Assembly (NCBI RefSeq): GCF_002086485.1
Contig: NZ_MVHF01000056.1
Coordinates: 1 to 52,387, forward strand
Source of the DNA: Mycobacterium aquaticum
GTDB taxonomy: Bacteria; Actinomycetota; Actinomycetes; Mycobacteriales; Mycobacteriaceae
DNA length: 52,387 nt
Reading direction: 5' to 3'
Part shown: piece by piece, positions 14,784 to 22,710 of the stretch
How positions within the stretch are numbered: position 1 is the first letter of the stretch
Layout of the letters: every line of letters begins with the position of its first letter
Notes under the pieces: model-generated
Database searches by the model: none
Told to the model about the DNA's origin: nothing
The model's input: the letters and a program-made list of their open reading frames with translations, nothing else
Position numbers and translations under genes: made by a program

Positions 14784-16325
14784 TCATGACCGCTTCGATG
14801 GCGCTGATGTCACGATGTGCGGCGTCATGGATTGGGCAGCGGCGCCTGTTGTTTCGGCGATGTTGTGGATGGCGATGTGCCCGATGTAGCCGTCCGGCCG
14901 GATCAGCAACAACGTGTCTCGGGACAACCCGTAGATCTCGGCGAATTGTCCGGTGGGGTCGGTGTCGATGAGGACGCGGTTGAGTCGCGCACCGGCGGCT
15001 GGCCAGTCGAGTTTCGCCACCGCGTCGGCGGCATGCGCGCCGTATGCAATGGCGGTGAAGTGAGGTCCGCGGTAGGCGTCGAACAGCCGCACGCCGTTGC
15101 CGTCCGCGTCGACGACATCAGCATTTGGCGCGCGATCGCCGACGCGCAGCGTCTCGGTGCGGTCGGCGACGAGCGGTGCCAGCGGCCCGCCGTGATAAGA
15201 CAGGCCGAGTTGCTTCTCGTCCTTGCCGCGCCGAATGCTGGAGGGGTCGAACTTGCCGATGCCTTCGTATTTCTTGGTGGATAGCCCGAGCACACCGGCT
15301 GCGACGGGCTGGCGCTCCTGTTCATAGGTGTCGAGGAGCCGATCGTCTGCTCCTGCAAGGACTTGACCGAGTTTCCAGCCCAGGTTGTAGGCGTCGCCGA
15401 TCCCGGTGTTGAGGCCCTGGGCGCCGGCGGGGGTGTGAACGTGGGCGGCGTCACCGGCCAGCAGTACACGGCCGCGGCGGTAGTTCTGAGCCAGCCGGAT
15501 GTTGGGGCGAAACACCGACTGCCACTGGATGTCTCGCAGCACGAGACGCTTGTTGTGGGTATGGGCTTGGATGCGCGCGTTGATCTTGGGCAGGTCTTCC
15601 GGCGGTTGTTCGTTCGGCGAAAGTCGGATCATCCACTGGAATGTGTCGCTGTGCGGCAGCGGGCAAGCGCCGACGAAGCGTCCTTTGAGTCCGGGCCACA
15701 CGTGCCAGTACTTGCGAGACAGTCCACCAGAGACGGCTGCGTCGACGATGAGGATGCGATCGGCCTCGTCGGTGGAGCCGCTGAACTCGACGCCGAGGAC
15801 CTTGCGGACCCGGCTGGCGCCGCCGTCGGCGCCGACAAGGTAGCGCGCGGAGATGTCCTCGGCACCATCGGTGGTCGTGACGCGTGCGGTGACATGTGTG
15901 CCGTGGTCGGTGAAATCCACCAGCTCAGTGCTGAAATCGACGCGTCCCCCGAGGGATTCGAACTGAGCATGCAGCGCGCGGTCGGTACGGTGCTGCGGGA
16001 TGAGCCAGGTGTCGGGGTATGGGACATCGGGACCACGTTTTCCCTTGGCCATCATCGTGAAAGGGATGGTGATCGGGCCGAGATGGATTCCCATCGGTGG
16101 GTAGAGGGCACCTTGATCGAGAATGTCGGGCAACGCGCCCAGATCGTCGAGAACCTCGAGAGTGCGGGGCTGGACGCCTTTGGCTCGGGAACCGTCGAAG
16201 GCATGTGGCGCCTTGTCCACGAGACGTACCGCCACACCGCGGCGTAAGAGGTCGATCGCAAGCGCGGTACCGGCGGGCCCCGCGCCGACGATCAAGACGT
16301 CTGTGATGATGCTTGGTGTTGTCAT
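14784..16325 (-). CDS. FAD-dependent aromatic-ring monooxygenase (PheA/TfdB-like)
   Basis: A 513-residue class A flavoprotein hydroxylase. It has the Rossmann motif VLIVGAGPAGTALA (about 10-23), the DG motif LVGADGGASRVRK and the GD motif RVLLAGDAAHVHTPAGAQG. The last 120 residues form the thioredoxin-like tail common in phenol hydroxylase-type enzymes (GDRAPNADVVD onward). It would hydroxylate an aromatic or similar ring using NAD(P)H and oxygen. It is the third gene of an operon running from 18061, with 3 nt after the preceding hydrolase stop. The natural substrate is not evident. Confidence 0.9.
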   Translation of the reverse strand: MTTPSIITDVLIVGAGPAGTALAIDLLRRGVAVRLVDKAPHAFDGSRAKGVQPRTLEVLDDLGALPDILDQGALYPPMGIHLGPITIPFTMMAKGKRGPDVPYPDTWLIPQHRTDRALHAQFESLGGRVDFSTELVDFTDHGTHVTARVTTTDGAEDISARYLVGADGGASRVRKVLGVEFSGSTDEADRILIVDAAVSGGLSRKYWHVWPGLKGRFVGACPLPHSDTFQWMIRLSPNEQPPEDLPKINARIQAHTHNKRLVLRDIQWQSVFRPNIRLAQNYRRGRVLLAGDAAHVHTPAGAQGLNTGIGDAYNLGWKLGQVLAGADDRLLDTYEQERQPVAAGVLGLSTKKYEGIGKFDPSSIRRGKDEKQLGLSYHGGPLAPLVADRTETLRVGDRAPNADVVDADGNGVRLFDAYRGPHFTAIAYGAHAADAVAKLDWPAAGARLNRVLIDTDPTGQFAEIYGLSRDTLLLIRPDGYIGHIAIHNIAETTGAAAQSMTPHIVTSAPSKRS

Positions 16326-16328
16326 GGG

Positions 16329-17222
16329 TCAAGCCGATCTGTGGAAGGTGCCGTAGAAAGTCGCGAGTTGGTCGGCGACAACACGGGGACGTTCAAACGG
16401 AGCCATGTGGCCGCAGTCATCGATGACGTGGCATTGGCTGGGCTGAAGTAGTTCACGGACCTGACCCAGGCTGCCGATGGGGGTGACGTGATCGTCGCGG
16501 CCCCAGATCAGGTGCGTGGGCAGGCGAAGCCTGCCGGTGTGCCGGTAGAGTTCGGCGCGATCGAACAGCGGAAAGTGTTGCAGCGTATCGAAAAATGCGT
16601 AGATCGAACCTTCGTATCGTGAGGCGTCACCGATCATCTCCGCCAGTGCGGCGGCATGGTCGGCGTCTGCCACATTGTGTCCCAGATGCCGTTCGAGGAT
16701 GCGCCGCCCAAACCGCTTGGCGATGACGCCGGCTGCGATGTCGTTGCCCAGCAACAGTTTCTGCGCAACGGGTTGACGACTCAGCCCGGCAGGGCCTACC
16801 AGCGCCAGAGTGGCCGCGCTGCCGACGTGTTGACCCACATACGCCATGGCGATCAGCGCACCCATCGACGTCCCCACCACGTGGTAGGAGGCGGGTAGGT
16901 CGAGGTGCTCGACGAGCTCGCGGAGTTGACGGACGAACAGCGTCTCGTCATAGCGGGTGATGACACGGTCGGAGTAGCCGCGCCCGTAGCCGCTGTAGGC
17001 CAGTGTGCGCAGTCCGCGGGCATGTAACTCCGCAGCCAATGCGTCCCAGTAGAACAACGGAATGGTCAGCCCGCCGGCCAGCACGACGACATCGCCGCCG
17101 TCAGGCCCAGCCAACTCGTAATGCGTTACACCATCGCTCAATTCAATGTAACTACCGCGAAGACGACCCCGCGTGGCGGCGTCCAGTCGGCGGTCTTCTC
17201 CGGCCGCGACGAAGTACCTCAT
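16329..17222 (-). CDS. Alpha/beta hydrolase
   Basis: A 297-residue alpha/beta-hydrolase with nucleophile elbow GTSMGALIAM, GRDDHVTP carrying the probable acid, and DDCGHMAPFERP carrying the His. The ATG at 17222 overlaps the stop of the upstream hydrolase gene (ATGA), which suggests translational coupling, and AAGGAA lies upstream. Next to a ring hydroxylase, a C-C bond hydrolase or esterase role is plausible, but the sequence does not fix the substrate. Confidence 0.87.
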   Translation of the reverse strand: MRYFVAAGEDRRLDAATRGRLRGSYIELSDGVTHYELAGPDGGDVVVLAGGLTIPLFYWDALAAELHARGLRTLAYSGYGRGYSDRVITRYDETLFVRQLRELVEHLDLPASYHVVGTSMGALIAMAYVGQHVGSAATLALVGPAGLSRQPVAQKLLLGNDIAAGVIAKRFGRRILERHLGHNVADADHAAALAEMIGDASRYEGSIYAFFDTLQHFPLFDRAELYRHTGRLRLPTHLIWGRDDHVTPIGSLGQVRELLQPSQCHVIDDCGHMAPFERPRVVADQLATFYGTFHRSA

Positions 17223-18061
17223 CGGGCGTTCCTTGCCGGGCGGGAGTGTAGAAACTCGGTGATCGCGTCGGCCACCCAAGCCGGGTCCTCCTCGGGCAGC
17301 AGATGTCCACCGTCGGGATGGACCTTCTCGGCACTTCCGACGATGTCGCGGGCGAAGTGTTGGCCATCCATGTCGGCACTGCGCAGCACCAGCGTAGGCA
17401 CGTCGATATGGGGAATCTCACCGCTGCGGTCGGGCTGGTCGGTGGTCAGAAAATCCACGAACGCCGACCGGTTGCCGGCCCGGTTCCACAACCGGTGCGC
17501 GCGATCCACCATCGCAGCATCGACAATGTCCGAGTTCGGCCCGACGGCCTGGCGCAGGCTGCGCTCGACAGCGCGTCGGGGCATGAACCACCGCAGCAGT
17601 CGCCCGACTACCGGGTTGCGCGCCAACGCCATTGCGGCGGGCGGTTCCTTGTCCGGATAGCCAGTCGCGTTGATCAATACCAAACCGGCCAGCTGCAGGC
17701 GCTCGGGATGGTCGAGGGCAAGATTCCAGGCGATGTTGCCGCCCAACGAATTCCCCACCAAGGCGCATCGCTCGACGCCGATGACGTCTAAGAACCTGGC
17801 GAGCGTCGCCGCGTAGGTGGCGACGCGGTAGTCGCGATCGGGGCGCGGCCCCGTTACGCCGAAACCAGGTAGGTCCAAGCGAATCACGTCGAAGGACCCC
17901 CACAGTCGTTGGGCGACGGCCTCCACCCCGTACAGCGAGGACGCGCTGCCGTGCAGGAGCACCACCGTCGGACCCTCCCCTGACCGTCGGTAATGGATCC
18001 GCATCCCGTCGACTGCGGCGAAGCGCGAGTCCGGGCGAACATCGATATCGCGAACAGGCAT
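17219..18061 (-). CDS. Alpha/beta hydrolase (meta-cleavage hydrolase-like)
   Basis: A 280-residue alpha/beta-hydrolase. It has the oxyanion region LLHGSASSLYGV, nucleophile GNSLGGNIAW, and a C-terminal HPDGGHLLPEEDPAW with the catalytic His. The general shape resembles ring-fission-product hydrolases. The ATG at 18061 lies 3 bp from the TetR-type operator at 18064-18080, so the transcript is probably leaderless or nearly so. It is the first gene of the three-gene operon ending with the monooxygenase. The frame open to 18289 is antisense to tetR and rejected. Confidence 0.87.
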   Translation of the reverse strand: MPVRDIDVRPDSRFAAVDGMRIHYRRSGEGPTVVLLHGSASSLYGVEAVAQRLWGSFDVIRLDLPGFGVTGPRPDRDYRVATYAATLARFLDVIGVERCALVGNSLGGNIAWNLALDHPERLQLAGLVLINATGYPDKEPPAAMALARNPVVGRLLRWFMPRRAVERSLRQAVGPNSDIVDAAMVDRAHRLWNRAGNRSAFVDFLTTDQPDRSGEIPHIDVPTLVLRSADMDGQHFARDIVGSAEKVHPDGGHLLPEEDPAWVADAITEFLHSRPARNAR

Positions 18062-18089
18062 AATGGATACAGTGTCGCCATAATTATGC
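18058..18089. promoter_or_regulatory. TetR-type operator between hydrolase operon and tetR
   Basis: The core is TGGATACAGTGTCGCCA (18064-18080), a dyad with TGG(A/C)NAC half-sites around AGT. It is flanked by GCATAA (18058-18063) and TTATGC (18084-18089). It fills the gap between the hydrolase ATG (18061, minus strand) and the tetR start (18093), the usual position for an autoregulating TetR repressor. A near copy lies at 13525-13541. Confidence 0.7.
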
Positions 18090-18092
18090 TGG

Positions 18093-18797
18093 GTGTCAAG
18101 GGTCAGTGATACTGAGGCGGTGACCCCGACTTCGAAAGCGGCGCAGCAGTCGACCCCACGGTCGCGAGGACGCCCTGCCGTCCCAGTGGAGCGCATCATC
18201 GCCGCGGCCACCGCGATCGTCGACGAGGACGGCGCCGAGGCGTTGTCCATGCGGACACTGGCCCAGCGCCTGGATTCGGGCACTGCCACCCTCTACCGGC
18301 ATTTCAAGTCGCGTGCGCAACTGACCGCCCATGTCATCGACGCCGTGCTCGGTGCGGCCGATATCGATGCGGCCGCGGTACGCGAAATGCCGTGGCAGCA
18401 GTCCGTGGAAACGGTCGCACGCACGATGTTCGAAGTCTTCCGTGTGCACCCGCACGTTCCGCGGTTGCTAGCGGGCCGAATCCCGATGGGACCCAATGCA
18501 ATGCGGCAGCGCGAAGTGATGCTGGCGGTGTTGCTGGATGCAGGGTTCGGTTCTGAGCTGGCCGCACAGGCCTACGCGACAGTGGCGCGTTTCGTCCTTG
18601 GATTCGCCATCCAACTCGGCGAGCACGCGACCGACGACGACGCCGAGCTTCCCGAAACCTGGCGCGCCCAGGATCCACAGTCCTATCCCGCCACCGTTGC
18701 CGTGTCCGACCACCTGCCGGTCGGCCTGGACCGCGAGTTCAGCCTCGGGTTGGATTTGATCCTCAACGGCCTGACGCAGTTGCTCGACGACGCCTGA
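18093..18797 (+). CDS. TetR-family transcriptional regulator (local catabolic repressor)
   Basis: A 234-residue TetR-family protein. The DNA-binding domain spans about residues 28-75 (RIIAAATAIVDEDGAEALSM, then LYRHFKSRAQL as the recognition-helix end). The rest is the ligand-binding domain with a C-terminal TetR_C-like part (WRAQDPQSYPA). It starts with GTG at 18093; a GTG at 18120 is an alternative. It is divergent from the hydrolase/monooxygenase operon across the operator, so it probably represses that operon and, through the second operator, the cutinase/esterase pair. Confidence 0.88.
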   Translation: MSRVSDTEAVTPTSKAAQQSTPRSRGRPAVPVERIIAAATAIVDEDGAEALSMRTLAQRLDSGTATLYRHFKSRAQLTAHVIDAVLGAADIDAAAVREMPWQQSVETVARTMFEVFRVHPHVPRLLAGRIPMGPNAMRQREVMLAVLLDAGFGSELAAQAYATVARFVLGFAIQLGEHATDDDAELPETWRAQDPQSYPATVAVSDHLPVGLDREFSLGLDLILNGLTQLLDDA

Positions 18798-18964
18798 TCT
18801 GACATCGCCGATAACGGATGACCATCGGCGACCTCATCGTCGGCTGAAAACTGTTGCAGCACGCCGTGGTCGCTGCCCATGAACTCAATCCCGACAAGCC
18901 TGACATCGTCGACACGGCTGCCGCGCGGGCAACAACACCAACATTTACCGGGGCCGTATCGCTA
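18798..18964. other. Intergenic stretch upstream of the P450 gene
   Basis: About 170 bp between tetR and the P450 promoter. Only very short frames are present. An open stretch near 18850-18990 has no recognisable similarity and could be a gene remnant, but nothing supports a call. Confidence 0.4.
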
Positions 18965-18995
18965 TTGACACAAGCCTACGAACTGTCGTACCAAT
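18965..18995 (+). promoter_or_regulatory. Likely promoter of the P450-tetR operon, with a dyad in the spacer
   Basis: A consensus -35 TTGACA (18965-18970) is followed 18 bp later by TACCAA (18989-18994). The P450 ATG at 19001 is about 6 nt beyond, so the message may be leaderless. The inverted repeat TACGA-ACTG-TCGTA (18977-18990) lies inside the spacer and could be the operator for the TetR encoded at 20248. Confidence 0.5.
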
Positions 18996-19000
18996 AAGAC

Positions 19001-20248
19001 ATGACAGCTCCTCTGTCTCAATTGTCCGAATCTCCGGCGCGCTTCGAACTCGCCGATGCCGATACCTGGGCGAGCCCGTGGGCGATGTACGCCGCCCTGC
19101 GCGAACACGATCCAGTCCACCACGTGGTGCCCGCCGATCGACCCGATCAGGACTACTACGTGCTGTCCCGGCACGCCGACATCTGGGCGGCCGCACGCGA
19201 TCACGAGACCTTCTCGTCGGCCCAGGGCCTGACCGTCACGTACGGCGACATGGAGATGATCGGGCTGGCCGAGAACCCGCCGTTCGTCATGCAAGACCCG
19301 CCGGTGCACACCGAGTTCCGCAAGCTGGTCTCGCGCGGCTTCACCCCGCGCCAGGTCGAGGCGGTGGAACCGAAGGTGCGGGAGTTCGTCATATCTCGAT
19401 TGGAAGAACTGCGCGCCAACGGGGGCGGCGACATCGTCACCGAGTTGTTCAAACCACTGCCGTCGATGGTCGTCGCGCACTACCTCGGGGTGCCCGAAGC
19501 CGACCGGGCCCAATTCGATGGCTGGACCGAAGCAATCGTCGCCGCCAACACCTCGTCCGACGGGATCGCGGGCGCGTTGGGCAGCGCCACCGATGCCGTC
19601 ACGGCGATGGCGGGCTACTTCGCCGAACTGATCGAACGCCGGCGCGCCGAACCGGCCGACGACACCATCTCGCATCTGGTGGCGGCGGGGGTGGGTGCTG
19701 ACGGGGACATCTCGGGAGTGCTGTCGATCCTGGCATTCACCTTCACCATGGTCACCGGCGGCAACGACACGACCACCGGAATGCTCGGTGGCGCAGTGCA
19801 ATTGCTGCAGCAGCGGCCAGATCAGCGGCGGCTGCTGGTAGAAGATCCGGCGTTTATCCCCGAGGCGGTCGACGAGTTCCTGCGGCTGACCTCACCGGTG
19901 CAGGGCCTGGCCCGCACAACCACCCGCGACGTCACCATCGGTGACACCACCGTTCCCGCGGGCCGCCGAACCCTGCTGCTGTACGGGTCGGGCAACCGCG
20001 ACGAACGCGAATTCGGGCCTGACGCAGCCGAACTCGACGTCCGACGCCACCCCCGCAACATCTTGACGTTCAGCCACGGCGCACATTTCTGCCTTGGGGC
20101 GGCCGCCGCCCGGATGCAATCGCGGGTGGCACTGACCGAATTGCTATCGCGCTGCCCGGATTTCGAGGTCGACCTCGATGCGGTGGTGTGGGCAGGCGGC
20201 AGCTACGTGCGCCGCCCGCTGTCGGTCCCATTCCGAGCCGGCGCGTGA
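19001..20248 (+). CDS. cyp130: Cytochrome P450 (CYP130-like)
   Basis: A 415-residue soluble P450. It has the I-helix oxygen-activation motif GGNDTT, the K-helix EFLR, and the heme-binding loop FSHGAHFCLGAAAARM with the cysteine ligand. Position beside tetR and the acyltransferase, and general sequence, match Rv1256c (CYP130). The natural substrate is unsettled; no ferredoxin gene is adjacent. Its stop codon shares one base with the ATG of the downstream tetR gene, so the two are cotranscribed. Confidence 0.88.
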   Translation: MTAPLSQLSESPARFELADADTWASPWAMYAALREHDPVHHVVPADRPDQDYYVLSRHADIWAAARDHETFSSAQGLTVTYGDMEMIGLAENPPFVMQDPPVHTEFRKLVSRGFTPRQVEAVEPKVREFVISRLEELRANGGGDIVTELFKPLPSMVVAHYLGVPEADRAQFDGWTEAIVAANTSSDGIAGALGSATDAVTAMAGYFAELIERRRAEPADDTISHLVAAGVGADGDISGVLSILAFTFTMVTGGNDTTTGMLGGAVQLLQQRPDQRRLLVEDPAFIPEAVDEFLRLTSPVQGLARTTTRDVTIGDTTVPAGRRTLLLYGSGNRDEREFGPDAAELDVRRHPRNILTFSHGAHFCLGAAAARMQSRVALTELLSRCPDFEVDLDAVVWAGGSYVRRPLSVPFRAGA

Positions 20249-20826
20249 TGGCCGGCGACTGGCTGGCTGCCCGCCGATCCGAGGTGGCGGCCGACCGGAT
20301 CCTCGACGCCGCCGACGAGCTGTTCACGCGGCAGGACGCCGCTACTGTGGGAATGCACGAGATCGCCACGGCCGCAGGCTGTTCCCGCGCGACGCTGTAC
20401 CGCTACTTCGAAAATCGCGAGGCGCTGTACACGGCGTATGTGCACCGGGAGGCGCGTCGTCTCTATGAAGACCTCACCCGCCAGGTCGCCGGGGTGAGCG
20501 ACCCGACGCAACGGTTGATCGAAGGCGTGATGACCGGACTGCGGGCCGTGCGCGACAGTCCCGCGCTGTCATCGTGGTTCGCCACAGCCTCGCCGCCCAT
20601 CGGCGGTGAGATGGCCGAGCATTCCGAGGTGATCCGGGCCCTGGTCGAGGCGTTCGTGCGGTCACTGGGCGGGGGCGGCGACGGGATCGAGCGCCGTGCC
20701 CGCTGGCTGGTGCGGGTCATGGTCTCGCTGCTGGTCTTCCCCGGCCTCGACGAGGCCGACGAACGGGCAATGCTGGCGGAATTCGTCGCACCCCTCGTGG
20801 TGCCTGCGCACCAGCCGGCGGACTGA
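20248..20826 (+). CDS. TetR-family regulator coupled to the P450 gene
   Basis: A 192-residue TetR-family protein (Rv1255c type). Its HTH lies in about residues 12-58 (DRILDAADELFTRQDAATVG and CSRATLYRYFENREALY). Start and stop codons of this gene and the P450 gene overlap (TGATG). It likely regulates the P450 promoter, which has a dyad in the spacer. It ends one base before the convergent SIP gene. Confidence 0.9.
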   Translation: MAGDWLAARRSEVAADRILDAADELFTRQDAATVGMHEIATAAGCSRATLYRYFENREALYTAYVHREARRLYEDLTRQVAGVSDPTQRLIEGVMTGLRAVRDSPALSSWFATASPPIGGEMAEHSEVIRALVEAFVRSLGGGGDGIERRARWLVRVMVSLLVFPGLDEADERAMLAEFVAPLVVPAHQPAD

Positions 20827-20827
20827 G

Positions 20828-21547
20828 TCAGGCCGCCCAGTACGCCTGCGCCTTGATGCTCTTGCGCGGGATTCGATACTCCTCGCGGAACACCCGGGCC
20901 ACCTCGCGCGTGGTGCGGTTGTTGCACGCGACCCAGCCGAAGTGATCGGCGGCGTCGAACGCCGAGGAGCTGACGGCTTGCAGCAGTCCCTCGCCATCGC
21001 GGCCCACCCATGTGACGTCGGCCGCTCCTGCGATCGGCAGCTTCGGATCGTCGTCGTGCCCGGCTTCGAGAAACACCCGGGCCGGGGCGTCGCCGATGGC
21101 GTCGAGCAGTGAGTTGATGGCAGGCAGCGATGCGGCGTCGCCGACGATGACGTAGCCGGCGGGCTGGGGATCGGGAAGCGCGAAGTTGCTGCCCAGCACC
21201 GTCACCTCGAGGACGTCGCCGACAGCCGCGCCCTTGGCCCACCGGGTGGCCACCCCGTCGTGCAGCGCGAAGTCGATGTCGACCGTGCCCGCCTCGGGAT
21301 CCGGGTTGACCAGCGTGTAGCCGCGCTGATGCGCCTGGCCGCCGTCGGGAAACCAACCCCGCACCCACATCGTGGGGTGCAGCCGCTGCTCGGCGAGCAG
21401 CCGCTCGGCGGTGAAATGCAACCGCAGGTAGTTCGCCGTCAGCTCGGTACGGCCGACGACGGTCAGCTCGTAGTCACCGCCGCGGCACAGCCGAACCAGC
21501 GCGCCCTCCAGGCCGCGTGATGCCTGCTTTCCGACCAATTGCGCCAT
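20828..21547 (-). CDS. Siderophore-interacting protein (ferric-siderophore reductase), iron regulated
   Basis: A 239-residue SIP-family flavoprotein. The N-terminal FAD domain has TANYLRLHF and the flavin-binding QRGYTLVNPDPEAG. The C-terminal NAD(P)H part has GYVIVGDAASLPAI and the family end YRIPRKSIKAQAYW. Such proteins reduce ferric siderophores to release iron in the cytosol. The ATG at 21547 directly abuts an IdeR box and there is no Shine-Dalgarno sequence in between, so the transcript is probably leaderless. It is 14 nt downstream of the acyltransferase gene but evidently has its own promoter. Confidence 0.9.
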   Translation of the reverse strand: MAQLVGKQASRGLEGALVRLCRGGDYELTVVGRTELTANYLRLHFTAERLLAEQRLHPTMWVRGWFPDGGQAHQRGYTLVNPDPEAGTVDIDFALHDGVATRWAKGAAVGDVLEVTVLGSNFALPDPQPAGYVIVGDAASLPAINSLLDAIGDAPARVFLEAGHDDDPKLPIAGAADVTWVGRDGEGLLQAVSSSAFDAADHFGWVACNNRTTREVARVFREEYRIPRKSIKAQAYWAA

Positions 21548-21565
21548 AAGGTAAGCATAACCTAA
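21547..21565 (-). promoter_or_regulatory. IdeR box of the siderophore-interacting protein gene
   Basis: On the minus strand the site reads TTAGGTTATGCTTACCTTA, matching 16 of 19 bases of the mycobacterial iron-box consensus TTAGGTTAGGCTAACCTAA. Its last base is the A of the SIP start codon and its first bases overlap the acyltransferase stop. IdeR with iron would block transcription here, so expression is expected under iron limitation. Confidence 0.85.
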
Positions 21566-22710
21566 TTTTTGACGCGGGTGAACCGGTGCAACAGCCAGGC
21601 GGCCGGGACGGTGAACACCATGGTGACCACAAACAGGTTGACCATCGAACCCGTGTACACCGGATCCTGCAGCACCTCGACCATGACCAGTTCCATGATG
21701 ATCAGGTGGATCAGGAAGATCTCGTAGGAGATCTCGCCGAGAAACACCATCGGCCGGCTGGCCAGCAACCGCACGTACCAACCCCGGTCCGCCAACGCCG
21801 GCGGAGCCACCATCAGCGCGGCGATCACCGCGTAAAAGGCGGTCTTCGCCAGCGCCTCGCCCAGCCCGGCCGGTGACGTCGTCGGCGCACCGCCGAGCGG
21901 CGTCGACACGATGAAGTAACTGACCACCGCCACCGGCAGGCACGCCATGGCGTAAGCCCGCACTTTCAGCTGCATCAGCACCGTCAGCACCATGCCCGCC
22001 ACGAACCACGCCAGGTACGTCGGCAGCCACAACCGCGCGCCGTCCGGCAATCCTGTGGTGCGGTGCACGATGGTCAGCCATATCGGTGACACCGCCGCCA
22101 GCACCACGAGGCCGGCCAGCAGCAGACCCGGTCGCCAGCGGCGCCGGCACAGCACCACCAGCAGCAGGTAGGCCAGCAGCGGCAGCACCACATAGAACGC
22201 GGCCTCCACGGCCAGGCTCCACATCTGCGTCAAGCCCTGGTGCAGGAACGCGAACAGATAGTTGTCGGTGTAGATCTGAGTCAGCGTCAGGTTGCGGAAC
22301 AACCCGTACCAGGTGTGGCCGGGATTCGGCCCGGCCGTGCGGAAGTGGTAGAGGACGTAGGCGATGAGCACCGTGACCACATAAGCCGGCATGATGCGTC
22401 GCACCCGGTGCCAGGCGTAACGCCGGACGGACGGCCACTCACCGTCGGTTGCGGCCGCTTTCACCCACGGCCGGAACAGCAGAAAACCGCTCAGCACGAA
22501 GAAGATCGGCACCCCGATCTCGGCCCGGGAATACACCAGCCCCAGGTAGCCCTGGCCGTACTTGCCCGTGGTGTACGCCGCGTGGGTGAGCACCACCAGC
22601 ATCGCGGCGACCGCCCGGATCCCGGTGAGCGAGGCCACGCGGTCGGTGGTGGAAACCGATTCCAGCCCACCCTGGTCGGGTAGCCCCTTGACGCCCTTGG
22701 ACAGCGTCAC
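21562..22710 (-). CDS. Acyltransferase family 3 membrane protein
   Basis: A 382-residue integral membrane O-acyltransferase of the OafA/acyltransferase-3 family (Rv1254 type). The first helix region reads RVASLTGIRAVAAMLVVLTH with the family's R..A and catalytic His, followed by FFVLSGFLL, RRYAWHRVRRIMPAYVV and about ten membrane helices. These enzymes acylate sugars or lipids from the cytoplasmic face. The GTG start at 22710 overlaps the deaD stop (GTGA), which implies translational coupling. The acceptor is unknown. Confidence 0.88.
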   Translation of the reverse strand: MTLSKGVKGLPDQGGLESVSTTDRVASLTGIRAVAAMLVVLTHAAYTTGKYGQGYLGLVYSRAEIGVPIFFVLSGFLLFRPWVKAAATDGEWPSVRRYAWHRVRRIMPAYVVTVLIAYVLYHFRTAGPNPGHTWYGLFRNLTLTQIYTDNYLFAFLHQGLTQMWSLAVEAAFYVVLPLLAYLLLVVLCRRRWRPGLLLAGLVVLAAVSPIWLTIVHRTTGLPDGARLWLPTYLAWFVAGMVLTVLMQLKVRAYAMACLPVAVVSYFIVSTPLGGAPTTSPAGLGEALAKTAFYAVIAALMVAPPALADRGWYVRLLASRPMVFLGEISYEIFLIHLIIMELVMVEVLQDPVYTGSMVNLFVVTMVFTVPAAWLLHRFTRVKN

